Shown: piece by piece, positions 46,017-56,344 of the stretch
Layout: each line of letters opens with the position of its first letter
How positions within the stretch are numbered: the first letter of the stretch is position 1
Origin: Raphanus sativus
Lineage: Eukaryota > Streptophyta > Magnoliopsida > Brassicales > Brassicaceae
Assembly (NCBI RefSeq): GCF_000801105.2
Contig: NC_079516.1
Location: 31,578,790 to 31,642,789, forward strand
Direction: 5' to 3'
Length of the DNA: 64,000 bases
The notes under the pieces: model-generated
The model's database searches: none
Told to the model about the DNA's origin: nothing
The model's input: only the letters and a program-made list of their open reading frames with translations
Program-made: the position numbers and the translations under genes

Positions 46017-47157
46017 TGATATACATGAATTTTACCCGTTTTTAACCATGGTATACTAGTATTTTATTATATATTTAATCTGTCTTCTAGCCTATTAGGT
46101 ATGTTTTCAGGTTCAGGAGCATTCTGTGAGAAAGTGATGTTTTTGGAGCATTTTGGAGTGCAAGGGATGATACACCCGAGTTGACCATTCAAGACTAAGT
46201 CGGAAGTCAACATTGCGATTATAATCGATCGATACTAATCATGAGTTGTCGATCGATATAGCTGAGAAGATCGCGTACTAGAAGATTATAATCGATCGAT
46301 ACACATCCAGTGTTGTCGATCGATATCGATGACGAAATGGTTTAGCCGACTACTTCACCAAGACTTCACCAAATTACGGGATTGCCCCTGACGAGTTTTT
46401 AACCTAATGGAAATGCTTAAATATTCCTGCTAAGTTTTTTTTGACGGCAACCTTCGAAAGAAGCAAGCTTTGACAACCCTCAAGAGAAAAGCAGAGAGTG
46501 TGAGAGAGAGACTAGAGTTTTATTTGTTTTGAGAGATTGGAGAGATTTCTCATCTCCTTTTGTATTTCTACTTTATTCTATCTATGCAATTCTTTCATCT
46601 ATCTATTGTTATGAATTGATTAGCTATGTCTGAGTAGTCTACTTGTTAGGTCTAGGGTTCAAATAGGTTTGTGGGATTAGCCCAAACTATAAATTGCTAA
46701 GTTGTGGTACTCATCAAATGGATTGCACCCTATGCTTGTTTTAGATTAGCTAACTAGAACATAGATCACTAGGATCCTTGATTATCTTGAATTATCCATT
46801 TGAGCTTGCTTGTCTCCCGTTGAGAAGAGCGACAGCTCCTCCTTGAGACCTTGTGTTCATATTCAGCTCGCGCCTAGGCAGATCTAGAAGCCGTCGATCG
46901 ATATCCCAACAGGGTGCATCCATCAGTGCTGCGAAATGTGTATCGCTCGATATCTCAAAAGGATATCGACCGACTCTTTTTCTGCGCCAATATTACGACA
47001 GTTGAGGCCAGAGATCTAGATTATTTAACCAGTGATACTTCACTTGAGTTAAGCGGCTGAGATCTATAGTATCATGCAAGCAACTTGTTAAAGCATTTAT
47101 AGAGATTATAATCTCCTTTCCTGAATAGAAACCCTATGTCTAGCACTCTTTATCACA
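46017..47157 (+). repeat. Athila-B LTR, 3' truncated
   Basis: Begins TGATATACATGAATTTTACC (one C lost from the start) and stops at TATCACAT, where ORF-X sequence takes over. It is the counterpart of the B-minus 3' LTR. Confidence 0.88.
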
Positions 47158-47494
47158 TGGAGAGGAGACTCAACGGGACCTGTGATAACCATTGACTACA
47201 CTGTTAACGAACGAGTTAACAGGCCTATGTAGAACTACTCGCCATATGAAGGGCAATATACGTGCTCTGCAGTACCAAGGACAGTGCTCACAGTCGATCG
47301 ACACAGTAGATTCTGAGTCGACCGACAGACCCCTCAGCGAAATGACCGACGCGCATCTCGTCGCATCGATCGACACCGAGTCTTAAGGATATCGAGATCA
47401 GTTTATTCTTGACAGGATCGATGCATTACAGAGTGAGCTGAAGGAATTGTCCGTACATACCTACCAGACCATCGACAGGAATGTTGGCAACATC
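47158..47494 (+). pseudogene. ORF-X fragment joined to the truncated LTR
   Basis: From GGAGAGGAGACTC the sequence repeats ORF-X from the equivalent of 41677, so 47157-47400 overlaps what precedes the gap and 47401-47494 continues past it. It has TAA at 47384-47386 where the left copy has TTA. It ends in Tat-2 at a point with shared ATCG. Confidence 0.75.
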
Positions 47495-48540
47495 GTAATC
47501 AGCCAGCTGAACGTGCCGGCTTTTGGAAAGCTGGCTTGGCGTTGTGATTTTGAGTTACGAGTTAGGGATGGACCTTAGCCCTGCTGACTTCGAAGGGTTG
47601 TGGAACTCCAAGACGACGAGCATCAATGGAGTATACTCCATGAAGGCGAGGACCAATTTTTCGGTAATCAATGGAGTCACCTCGCACGCCAAGGATTACG
47701 TTGACCGTTTCTTTTTCGTGAGGATAGATGGAGAGTCTGTTGAGGAAGGCTTTCTCCACCTATTCCCGACGGACTGGTTGTACCAACGAGGTAAGATTGT
47801 CGCATCCCCTTTCTTAGAATCCGAAAAGCGAGTACTGAACGTGTTGTGTTTTTTTTTTTTTTTTTTGTTCAGAGAACAGGTGTCTCGCGCATGTTCCTTC
47901 CGATCTTTCGACCAAGAGAGACATTTTTAGGACAATGCCTTGTTCCTGGAATTCCTTTACTCTTGACCGGATTCGAGGGGCGGTCGCGCTTCACCGATCG
48001 CGAGGCGGTACGCGGCCCTGTGTCAATGATGGATCCTACGTTTTTGCCCCTGCAAGGCGGAGACGGAGATCTCGGAAGGATAAAGGGATTGCTTTCGAGG
48101 CCTCGTCGGGAGATGATGAGCTGCCGAGATACGATCCTGACTTCACTACAAGAGAATCAGGGTGTTCCTCCCCCGGTGATTTCTTTGATGAACTCCCTCC
48201 GGCGTTTTCCCCGTGACGAGTCTTTGGACAACGAGGAGAGGGACAAGGTGACTGCGGAGGGTGCTCGCTTGGTCAACGAGGTTGTTTTCGAAACTTGAAT
48301 AAATCCCTTTTCTTTTTATTTGACCTCGACTTTTTTGCAGGCCGTGAGAGTGTGGAATGCATCGATCGATGGAAGTTTCCGTACTGCCCGGCTGGCCCGT
48401 TTCAAAGCGGAGGAAACGGAAAGGAATTCGCCAAGTATCGGTTGAGGTGGAGGAGCAAAAACGCCGGCAAGCCTAGGTCCAGGCTCGAGCCCTCGTTCGT
48501 GCGGAAACGAGCGGGCGGAGAAGAGCTGCCGCCGAGCTGA
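47495..48540 (+). pseudogene. Tat-2 antisense ORF, left copy (putative gypsy-type transposon protein)
   Basis: It encodes SWLGVVILSYELGMDLSPADFEG, stated here as landmarks SWLGVVILSYELG and AKDYVDRFFFVRIDGE, resembling the plant 'putative gypsy-type transposon' family found as an extra ORF in Tat elements. A donor GAG|GTAAGATT (47791) and a T-run acceptor GTTCAG (47872) bound an 82-base intron. The next exon runs to about 48290 and a second acceptor TTTTTTGCAG precedes 48341. The N-terminus is missing at the ORF-X junction. Orientation is opposite to gag. Function unknown. Confidence 0.65.
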
Positions 48541-50038
48541 ACCGAAGGGCCGAAAATTTCTCTACCGAATTCGAAGCGTACAAAGAGGCTCAGGACTTTG
48601 TAGGCGATTTTCGCGAGTGTCGTGGTTCGGTCGGTACTCTACACAAGATGCAGCGTAAGGGGTTCTCTCTTTCGGCGAACTTGCCACGATGGACGGCTCG
48701 ATGAGAATATGCGCTAACGCCGAATCCTTTGTTCCTCCGATCGAAGGGAGAATTCGAGAGTTGTGGAATCCTATCCAAGTCTCGGAAGATACGAAGATGT
48801 AAGCGCGGGTTTGAACGCAGGCGACGAGGGTGAGAGGTCGACCAGCCCGACTCCTCGTTTGGAATATCTCTAACCGATTGTTATGCATTTGATTATAATT
48901 TGTGATAGGCCAAGTGTGGCTGTTTGTATGTATGTGTTGCGACCCTTAGGGGTCGCGTGACTTTGTGTTTTCTCGGGATTGGCCGTTGGTGGCTTTTGAA
49001 TCCCTGCTATGAATGCTTTTATGAATTCTGCGTTTTGGTTTATACTTTCGTCAAGTGTAGAGGGTTTGTAGCGAACGTTAGGTTTGTAAGCGATAAGAGG
49101 CAAATTTTTGGAATCTCGTATTCTGGATACTTATGCCTATGAGATGTCTTAGATACCAGCAAGGCCGGGTTTAGGGCAAGACCTAGGTCTACTTTCGGAC
49201 TGAAGCTGTGCGATGACAAATCGGCTTTCGTTTTGCTGTTTGCGATTTCGACCTGACTCGTACCGTTTTAGAATCTGCGAAGTGCTTATCGGCTTATATG
49301 ATTCGTTTGGATACGAGTCGAGCTACTTCCTTTACGAAGAGCTAACCAAAATTTGGATTTTTTGTATAGCGCGCTATGGTATCCTTGTCGGATGCAAGAG
49401 GACTTCGTTAGAAGCCAGACTACGAATTTGATTGAGTGAAACGTTTCTATGTTTTTCCGTCGGGGCCAATCGACGGAAATGAACTTTAGAGTCGCGGACA
49501 GACTGTTTGACAGAGTTTTTAGAGTCGCGGATGGACTGTTTGGAGGAGAATGGAGAATCAGACTTTTCGGGAACTAACGACGTCTCGCGTTCCCAAAGAT
49601 ATGATTTTCGTTTTCCGTAATGTTTATGCGTTGAGTAAAGCATTTGAATTAAAGACTTTATAATGTAGAGTACATGTGAAAAGTATTTTTGCGGGAGTAC
49701 AAGGATGTTTGTCCCTATCTTCCCCCCCCCCCCCTTTTTTGGTGAGGGGGATAGCTGAACTCGTCGGGTTGCGACGAGCTGCCTACGTACCTCTTGCGAG
49801 GATCAAGCCATCTCGTAGTTCTGTTTCTATCGCGGTTGCTATTACTCCACGATTTCCGGCGCCTTGACTGTTTCAGCTAAGTCGGCGGTCGCGTTGGGAG
49901 TTAGGTCATCCGTTTTTTCGGCGATGGACTCGAGGATTTTCCCGTTATCCTGAGTTGTGGCCTGTTCGGACAAATCCGAGTTGTTCTTTGCTGAGTTCTC
50001 GGAGATACTCAGATTCTTCTTAGTTCGCTTCGGGTTAG
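48541..50038. other. Tat-2 non-coding remainder; pol deleted
   Basis: No RT, RNase H or integrase motif occurs in any frame. GAGTCGCGGA(C/T)GGACTGTTTG words are repeated near 49490 and 49522, and there is a C run at 49724-49734. The protease frame on the right fades out near 50039. Confidence 0.55.
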
Positions 50039-50461
50039 CTACTGGGCGTTCCGATTGCTGCGCAATTTATGTTCGGCCAGGAAGCAGAGTCGCGACTGTT
50101 TTTGGCTTCCCCAGATTACCGATGTTCCAGTCGGTGTTGGAAACTTGACGCTGAGATGGTAAGTGGACGGGACTGCCTTCATGGCGTTTATCCAAGGAGT
50201 TCCCATTATGGAGTTATAGATAGCCGGGTTATCCACTACCGCGAATTCGACGATCTTCGTGACTTCTTTAGCCATGACCGGGAGTCTGATTTTTCCGAGG
50301 GTCATGGACGTGACGCCCGAGAATCCAGTCAATGGTCTTGGTTCTGGGATGACTTCTCCGAGGGGTATGTTCATCCTCTGCAGAGTGTCGCGGAACATGA
50401 TGTTGACCGTGCTTCCTGTGTCGATGAGGATGCGGCCGACTTCGAGATCCTGAATCACCAA
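50039..50461 (-). pseudogene. Tat-2 aspartic protease
   Basis: [16 protein letters not shown] carries an intact D-T-G active-site loop, and the [11 protein letters not shown] strand follows. It corresponds to the Tat-1 protease but is not followed by RT. The end of the frame is a deletion junction. Confidence 0.8.
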
Positions 50462-52206
50462 TCGATGACCAGAGGATCGTAGTGGGGTTTATCGAGTCCG
50501 GCCATATCCTGTTCCTCGCAGATGATTGCGTGATTGGGAACGTCGTCCTCTGGACACCATCCGGGGCTTGTTCGGCCCTCCGTCCGTAGGCTTTGATCGA
50601 CGAAACGGAGTCCTGGTAAAAATGCGATCCTCCGATGATCATGTTGACCCTTTGGCGGTTGTTGTTGTTTCCTTCGCCGTCTTGTCTCCGTCCGCGTTTT
50701 TCGCCCGGCTGAATTCCAGGAGCGTTATTCTCGGGGTTGGCTCCGACGGTCTTCGGCGGACGGTCAGAATCTAGGAGCAGGTCTTTCACGTTCCTGACCG
50801 TTGCTAGTTCGCCGCAAGCAGCTTCGTAATGAGTCTAGCGCCGAGGACTTTGCAGTTGGCGGTGGAGTGACCTCTCGTCTGATGGAACTCGCAGCTGGAA
50901 TTGTCCTTGTACGAGTTCCGCGTCCAAGTGTTTCCGGCGGTCCTTCCTTGTTCGGAATTGACGGCGTAGTTATGTTCGCCTTGGACGTCTTCCCCTTCGT
51001 GATGGACGTACTTGTCTTTACGAGAGGTTTTTTCTTGCCGGACGCTTTCTGCGGTCTATGCTTTTGCGCTAGGACTTTCATCTCTTCTCCCATGATGATG
51101 AAATCCGTCGCCTTGTGGAGAGTGTCCTGGATGGTGCGTGGCCTCTCCAAAGAAATCCACTTTCGGAATTTCGATTTGTACCAGAGGTTTTTTCTCAGGG
51201 CGTCGATGGCGACTCTGTCGCTGAGGCCTGTTATCCTGGACATCACGAGTTTGAACCTCCTTATGTAGTCGCGGAGCGGTTCATCTTCCTTTTGAATTAG
51301 ACTCCAAAGGTCTACGTCGGAAGTTTCCCTGTCCATGAACATGGAGAATTGCTTCAGAAAAGCGGAAGCAAGCTGGTGGAAACTTCCGATGGAGTTTCTT
51401 TCAAGTGTGAGAACCACTCGAGCGCAGCACCTCTGAGTTTCTCGACGAATAGGAGACAGCAGCCGACGTCCTTTTCCCGCTCCGGAAGTTTAGACCTTGC
51501 CATCGCAATCTGGAAGGACTGCAGATGTGCCTTTGGATCTGTGGTTCCGTCGTAGGTGGGAAGCTTTATTTTCCCGGGATCTGAGACTCGTGCGTCCGTG
51601 ATTCGAGAGGTGAACGGAGTCTTTCTTGATTCTTCGAGGAGCAGGTCGATCTCGGGGGCAGTGCTGGTTGCGTGGTGAATCTGCGATTTTACCGCTTTCA
51701 CCTCGGCTGCAGTTTTGGGATGTACTCGCGCAAATCATGGATCTCGTTGGCGCCGTTCGCGCTCCTTTGTCTACGTTGGCTGCGATAGGCCCGAGTCTGG
51801 TCTTCAGCCAACCTTTCTTGCTCTGACCAGTAGAGGTCTTCTTCCTCTTCTGTCATGGGTTTTCGAAGGCTGCCGCCAGTCGAGCTGACTGACTTCGGGT
51901 CCTTCTGTGGTGGATGTCGGCGTCTTCGTCGGACGGATCCGATTGATCGCTGATATCCAGATTGATTCTTTCGACGTCGTCTCCTTCGTTGTCCTTGCGG
52001 GAGGTGGGAGGTTATCCGTCGTTTTCTTCTGCTGCCCGTCGGAGTGGTATCGTCAGGGATGAGTTCCGGGGATTTTCTCGGGCATCTTTTTCTTGGTCTC
52101 CGGCAGTTCCGAAGTCGAGCCTCCTGACACGCCTCACCTTGGTGGATCCGCGCGGGAGTTTGCTTTTCGCTGTTAAGGTGTTGACCTGTTTAGCGAGTGA
52201 AGTCAT
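50462..52206 (-). pseudogene. Tat-2 gag
   Basis: The minus-strand frames 52206-52012, 51701-51354, 51417-50764 and 50789-50462 carry successive parts of a Tat gag. They include [19 protein letters not shown] and [15 protein letters not shown] of the capsid domain, YIRRFKLVM, and the linker VNMIIGGSHFYQDS before protease. Frameshifts lie near 51400, near 50780 and near 50461. I see no clear zinc knuckle. Confidence 0.75.
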
Positions 52207-52429
52207 TAGCTTTCTCTTGTTCTTCCGACAATTTCTGGGCGGTGGCGAACAGTTCCTTCACCTGGTCCAGCATCGCGGTGTTTGCCTCGCAGTGACCGTC
52301 GATATTTCGGCAGGAGTCTTCTCAGCGTTGGCATCGGCGGTTGGTCCGTCGTGCGTTTGCTTGTCTTTTCCGCGTTAAGACATGCTTAACTGGGCGTGCG
52401 TAGTTGTGAGAAAGATAAATCCGTGTATC

Positions 52430-52447
52430 CCCCTCCTTCTAGCGCCA
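52430..52447 (-). promoter_or_regulatory. Primer-binding site of Tat-2
   Basis: Minus strand TGGCGCTAGAAGGAGGGG, three bases after the LTR end. It is different from the Athila site; I did not assign the tRNA. Confidence 0.7.
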
Positions 52448-52450
52448 AAC

Positions 52451-53899
52451 TGTGGGAACCGAAATTCGCACTGTCGATTTTAGTTAAGTTTAAACGTAGG
52501 AAAACTAAGTTGACCTAGTTTTCCCCGAGGATCCCGGCTATCTGCTGGGCCACGCACGACGAAGTTAATACGAGTTTAGTTTGGGAAAAATGCGTAAAAT
52601 AAAGAGAGCAAAAGAAAGAATCTTATTTTCCGAATTCGCGGAGAGCGTTTTGAACAACAGGTCGAGATCTCGGCAAGAGCTGTCGTCGATCGTAGTTAAA
52701 CCTAGATCTAACCTAGTTGAGTCGCAGCTCGCTAAAAAGGAAATAAAAGCCTAAGTTCTAAGTTGCTCTAGAGTGGTTTCTTTCTTCTGATTTCGGATCC
52801 CCCTTCCTCTGCTCCTAGCCTTGCTTATATACTCCCATATGACAATCTATTCCTGATGGGCTGAGTCTGCCGCGAGCTGGGCTTTTCCATTTTCGTCGGC
52901 CTTCGTGTTTATCGGGAAAGTTGACATTTATCCTTTCGGAAATTTGACAATTATCCTTTCGGAAGTTTAACATTTATCTTGTTATGTGAAGATAATTGTA
53001 AACTGTCGTATCTATCTTTTAGAAAATCGTAAATGGGGCCGTATCGGGTTTTGGTCCCTTTCGGGCCGTCTTCCGGACTCCGTTGTTTTCTACGATTTCT
53101 TTGAAAGAATGCTCCTACTTGGATGTCGAGTCTTTCGGAAGATCTTCGATCCATTGCTGAGGCGAATGGTGTTTTAAGATAACCATCACCGTTTTATACG
53201 AAGTCTCCCTGTCCGTTGACGTCTTACAGGTTCTTCGAAATCTTGGAGCAGGAAAAGGAGTTTTGTTTTGCGGGATCTCGGAAATTCGCAAAACACGGAT
53301 TTCTGGCGATCCGGGGGCCTAGAACTTACGCACGAAGACTAGCCGCCCGGCGACACGGCCAGCACGGGCTAGCCGCCGGGCGGCCACGGCCAGCACAGGG
53401 GGCTAGCCGCCCGGCGCCACGGCCAGCACGGTCGCTAGCCGCCCGGCGGCCACGGCCAGCACGGGCGCTAGCCGCGGCGCCACGGGCCAGCACGGCGCTA
53501 GCCGCCCGGCGGCCACGGCCAGCACGGGCGCTAGCCGCCCGGCGGCCACGGCCAGCACGGCGCTGCCGCCCGGCGACCACGGCCAGCACGGGCGCTAGCC
53601 GCCGGCGGCCACGGCCAGCCACAGGGGCTAGCCGCCCGCGGCCACGGCCGCGACCGGAGTCGGCTGCTCGGTTCCTTCGGCTTGTGCGTGTTTTTGGCGT
53701 TCTTTTTAGTTTTCCGTAGGTTTTTCCTTGTGTAGAAAATGTTTTATAGCCGTTGATTTCGAGATGATTAATCTCGAACTTAATATTTTTCCAGGTTTCT
53801 CGATTAACAATTAGTCTCTCGAGGTTGCTCTAAATATCTTTCATGTTTTTCCGAGACTTTCGGACATCGATTTCGTCTTGACCGATTTTGACCCCAACA
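52451..53899 (-). repeat. Tat-2 LTR, shared between two elements
   Basis: 1449 bp, minus strand TGTTGGGGTC to GGTTCCCACA. The right flank has a polypurine tract, the left flank a primer site. It contains a GC-rich minisatellite at 53339-53645. Confidence 0.85.
53339..53645. repeat. 33-bp GC-rich minisatellite in the Tat-2 LTR
   Basis: About ten units of 30-33 bp, each with CTAGCCGCCCGGCGG and ending in a GGCCAGCACGGG word. Because the unit is a multiple of three, both strands look like long Ala/Arg/Pro ORFs; these are not genes. The other LTR copy (55036-55140) has only about three units. Confidence 0.93.
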
Positions 53900-53920
53900 G
53901 TTAGCCCCCAGCTAGCTAGG
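53900..53920 (-). promoter_or_regulatory. Polypurine tract of Tat-2
   Basis: Minus strand AGCTGGGGGCTAAC directly precedes the LTR start TGTTGGGG. Confidence 0.7.
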
Positions 53921-53944
53921 AGCCGTAGGGTTTGTAGGTCTAGC

Positions 53945-53950
53945 TATAAA
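53945..53950 (+). promoter_or_regulatory. TATA box for the antisense ORF
   Basis: CTATAAAG lies about 90 bases before ATG 54040 on the plus strand, just outside the LTR. A CT-rich leader (53995-54030) lies between. It suggests the antisense ORF has its own promoter. Confidence 0.5.
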
Positions 53951-54039
53951 GACTGTGAATTCTTTACCATTCTTATTTCACCCAAGAATCTTAAGTTAAT
54001 CTCTCTCTTGCAAATTCTCTCTCTACCTTTAAGAAAAGA

Positions 54040-55035
54040 ATGACTTCAAGATCAAAATCCTCGAGGAGGCAGTCTCACTCATCTTCGGATAGTTTCCATG
54101 CCGAGGAGGAAGTTCCGAAAACCGAGTTCCAGAGGTTGACAGGAGCGCGTATTGCGAAGCCATCTTCGGTTCTGATGCTCCCCTTCCCGTGATCCCGATT
54201 CCCCGGCGACCCTTGAGGACGCGTAAGGAAACTGACTCGCCGAGCGAAGTATCCCCTGAATATCTCGGAACTCTTCGAGAGTTTTATGAGGTTCCGAAGG
54301 GAGTCATGTTTCGCATTCCTCGTGGGAATGAGAGTTCGGAGCATCCTCCGAAGGGTTACTTTACTTGCTATGAGGAGTTCCTGACGCAATGCCGACTGTG
54401 GTTCCCAATCCCTGGGGTCATTGTTCAGGCTCTTGACCGTTTCGGAATCGTAATCAGCCAGCTGAACATGCCGGCTTTGGAAAGCTGGCTTGGCGTTGTG
54501 ATTTTGAGTTACGAGTTAGGGATGGACCTTAGCCTGCTGACTTCGAAGTGTTGTGGAACTCCAAGACGACGAGCATCAAAGGAGTATACTCCATGAAGGC
54601 GAGGACCAATTTTTCGGTAATCAATGGAGTCACCTCGCACGCCAAGGATTACGTTTGACCGTTTCTTTTCGTGAGGATAGATGGAGAGTCTGTTGAGGAA
54701 GGCTTTCTCCACCTATTCCCGACGGACTGGTTGTACCAACGAGGTAAGATTGTCGCATCCCTTTCTTAGAATCCGAAAAGCGAGTACTGAACGTGTGTGT
54801 TTCTTTTTTTTTTTTTTTTTTTTGTTCAGAGAACAGGTGTCTCGCGCATGTTCCTTCCGATCTTTCGACCAAGAGAGACATTTTTAGGACAATGCCTTGT
54901 TCCTGGAATTCCTTTACTCTTGACCGGATTCGAGGGCGGTCGCGCTTCACCGATCGCGAGGCGGTACGCGGCCCTGTGTCAATGATGGATCCTACGTTTT
55001 TGCCCCTGCAAGGCGGAGACGGAGATCTCGGAAGG
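54040..55035 (+). pseudogene. Tat-2 antisense ORF, right copy with N-terminus
   Basis: ATG 54040 begins MTSRSKSSRRQSHSSSDSF, a basic/serine-rich N-terminus. A one-base shift near 54150 moves the frame to 54189-54596, which encodes SPEYLGTLREFYEVPKGV, CRLWFPIPGVIVQALDRFG and SWLGVVILSYELG. Further shifts follow at 54530 and 54655. The 86-base intron (54744-54829) matches the left copy. It breaks off at GGAAGG (55035), where LTR minisatellite sequence begins. About 97% alike with 47495-48080. Family: putative gypsy-type transposon protein; function unknown. Confidence 0.65.
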
Positions 55036-55389
55036 CCACGGCCAGCACGGGGGCTAGCCGCCCGGCGGCCACGGCCAGCACGGGCGCTAGCCGCCCGGCG
55101 GCCACGGCCAGCACAGGGGCTAGCCGCCCGGCGGCCACGGCCGCGACCGGAGTCGGCTGCTCGGTTCTTCGGCTGTGCGTGTTTTTTGCGTTCTTTTTAG
55201 TTTTCCGTAGGTTTTTCCTTGTGTAGAAAATGTTTCTAGCCGTTGATTTCGAGATGATTAATCTCGAACTTAATATTTTTCCAAGGTTTCTCGATTAACA
55301 ATTAGTCTCTCGAGGTTGCTCTAATATCTTTCATGTTTTTCCGAGACTTTCGGACATCGATTTCGTCTTGACCGATTTTGACCCCAACA
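55036..55389 (-). repeat. Tat-2 LTR remnant
   Basis: The first ~350 bases of the LTR on the minus strand, including three minisatellite units, ending TGACCCCAACA at 55389. It abuts the Athila-B LTR at CCAAC, a candidate 5-bp target duplication with no visible partner. Confidence 0.82.
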
Positions 55390-55523
55390 CCAACCTTGCC
55401 TAGGATTGATTAGTAGGTTTTATTTAATTGGTTCCCTAGCTCCTCGTGATTCGATCCCTAAGTACTACAGCTGTACCTCTTATTTGAGAGAGTAAGCTCT
55501 ACTGGGTAATTTGAGCACTATCA
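55390..55523 (+). repeat. Last 134 bases of the B-plus 3' LTR
   Basis: Runs from CCAACCTTGCCTAGG to GAGCACTATCA and is followed by TSD AATAC. It is all that remains of the B-plus 3' LTR. Confidence 0.9.
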
Positions 55524-55528
55524 AATAC

Positions 55529-56344
55529 TGGGGTCGCAGGAATCACTCCTACCCCTCTGCCTCTCAAGAAATCATTTCAATCTTTTATAACATAAACTTA
55601 GATCTCGAGACGCTGAAGAGAGAGAAGGAAGGGAACCAGAAACACACAGGCTTTTTACCTTCCAGACTTGTAGGAGGATTCTGATCCAGTGATTTCCAAG
55701 CCCCAAGACAAGCAAATAAGTCAGTATTAGTGTTGGAGGTCAGCTTTGGTTCCTTCAAACAATCTTAGCTAGTGAATATATGTGACAGGTTGATCCACTT
55801 TAGCATCTTTAGTACTATCTGCAATCAGTAATCTAGAATGGTGCTAAAGAGTGGTCAGACAATCAAATATAAATCTATATCAATGTTCCTATTTAATACT
55901 TATACGAAAAATAATTTTGAAAAACAATTTGAATAAAACCCATAATAAAAAACACATATTAGTAAACTCCCCCCCAGACTTAAATTACACTGTCCTAGTG
56001 TAACACAGCCGGTAGTGAGGTAAGTAAAATAAATCATAATTAATAAATATAACAAGTTAGAATGAATAAACCTGATCAACAAGGTGTCGATCGATTCGTA
56101 GTGGTGTACGTCGATCGTTAGTAATGGTCGTATGGTGTCGAGCGATATGAATGGTGAATGTCGGTCGATGGAATCATCATTCTACTTGGATCTAATAAAA
56201 ACTGCAAAATAAATCCGAAAAAAATAAAAGCAAAAATGAAAAATAAAATAAAGTAAAGAAAAATAAAAGAAAACCTAATAGTGGGTTTCCTCCCACTCAG
56301 CGCTTTGTTATAGTCATTTAGCTTGACTGTGGTAGGTGAGTGAC
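55529..56344 (-). other. B-minus 3' region, proximal part
   Basis: Non-coding on the minus strand. It includes an internal polypurine-like AAGTCTGGGGGGGAG (55968-55982), four TCGATCG-type sites at 56091-56168 and the GGGAGGAAACCCACT block with AAGCGCT (56281-56306). Confidence 0.75.

Larger units (their letters stand above)
42019..47157. repeat. Inverted duplication of 33.9-39.07 kb
   Basis: In reverse complement this segment follows the left side of the nest in order: gag from the equivalent of 39072, primer site, LTR, AATAC junction, B-minus 3' region, polypurine tract and LTR. Arms are about 5.1 kb with the gap and ~2.85 kb of unpaired left-arm sequence between them. The arm near the gap carries many one-base indels relative to its partner. 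Confidence 0.88.
47495..55389 (-). mobile_element. Tat-2, deleted Tat-type elements sharing one LTR
   Basis: On the minus strand, from right to left: a partial 5' LTR (55036-55389), the antisense ORF (55035-54040), a polypurine tract, a full LTR (52451-53899), a primer site, gag, protease and a second antisense ORF copy (48540-47495). The full LTR thus has a polypurine tract on one side and a primer site on the other, as in a tandem of two elements. RT, RNase H and integrase are missing from both. The left LTR is absent. Confidence 0.75.
35622..55523 (+). mobile_element. B-plus, Athila-B element inserted in B-minus
   Basis: The 5' LTR starts at 35622 after AATAC, and an LTR end at 55523 is followed by AATAC (55524-55528). 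Sequence on either side is contiguous B-minus 3' region, so these are the two ends of one insertion. The 5' half is LTR, primer site, gag, protease and ORF-X. The 3' half is scrambled by a gap, an inverted duplication and Tat-2, and only the last 134 bases of the 3' LTR remain. Confidence 0.82.

Noticed and set aside
53216..53719. Long Ala/Arg/Pro ORFs on both strands
   Set aside because: They follow a 33-bp GC-rich repeat whose length is a multiple of three; no gene-like composition outside the repeat.
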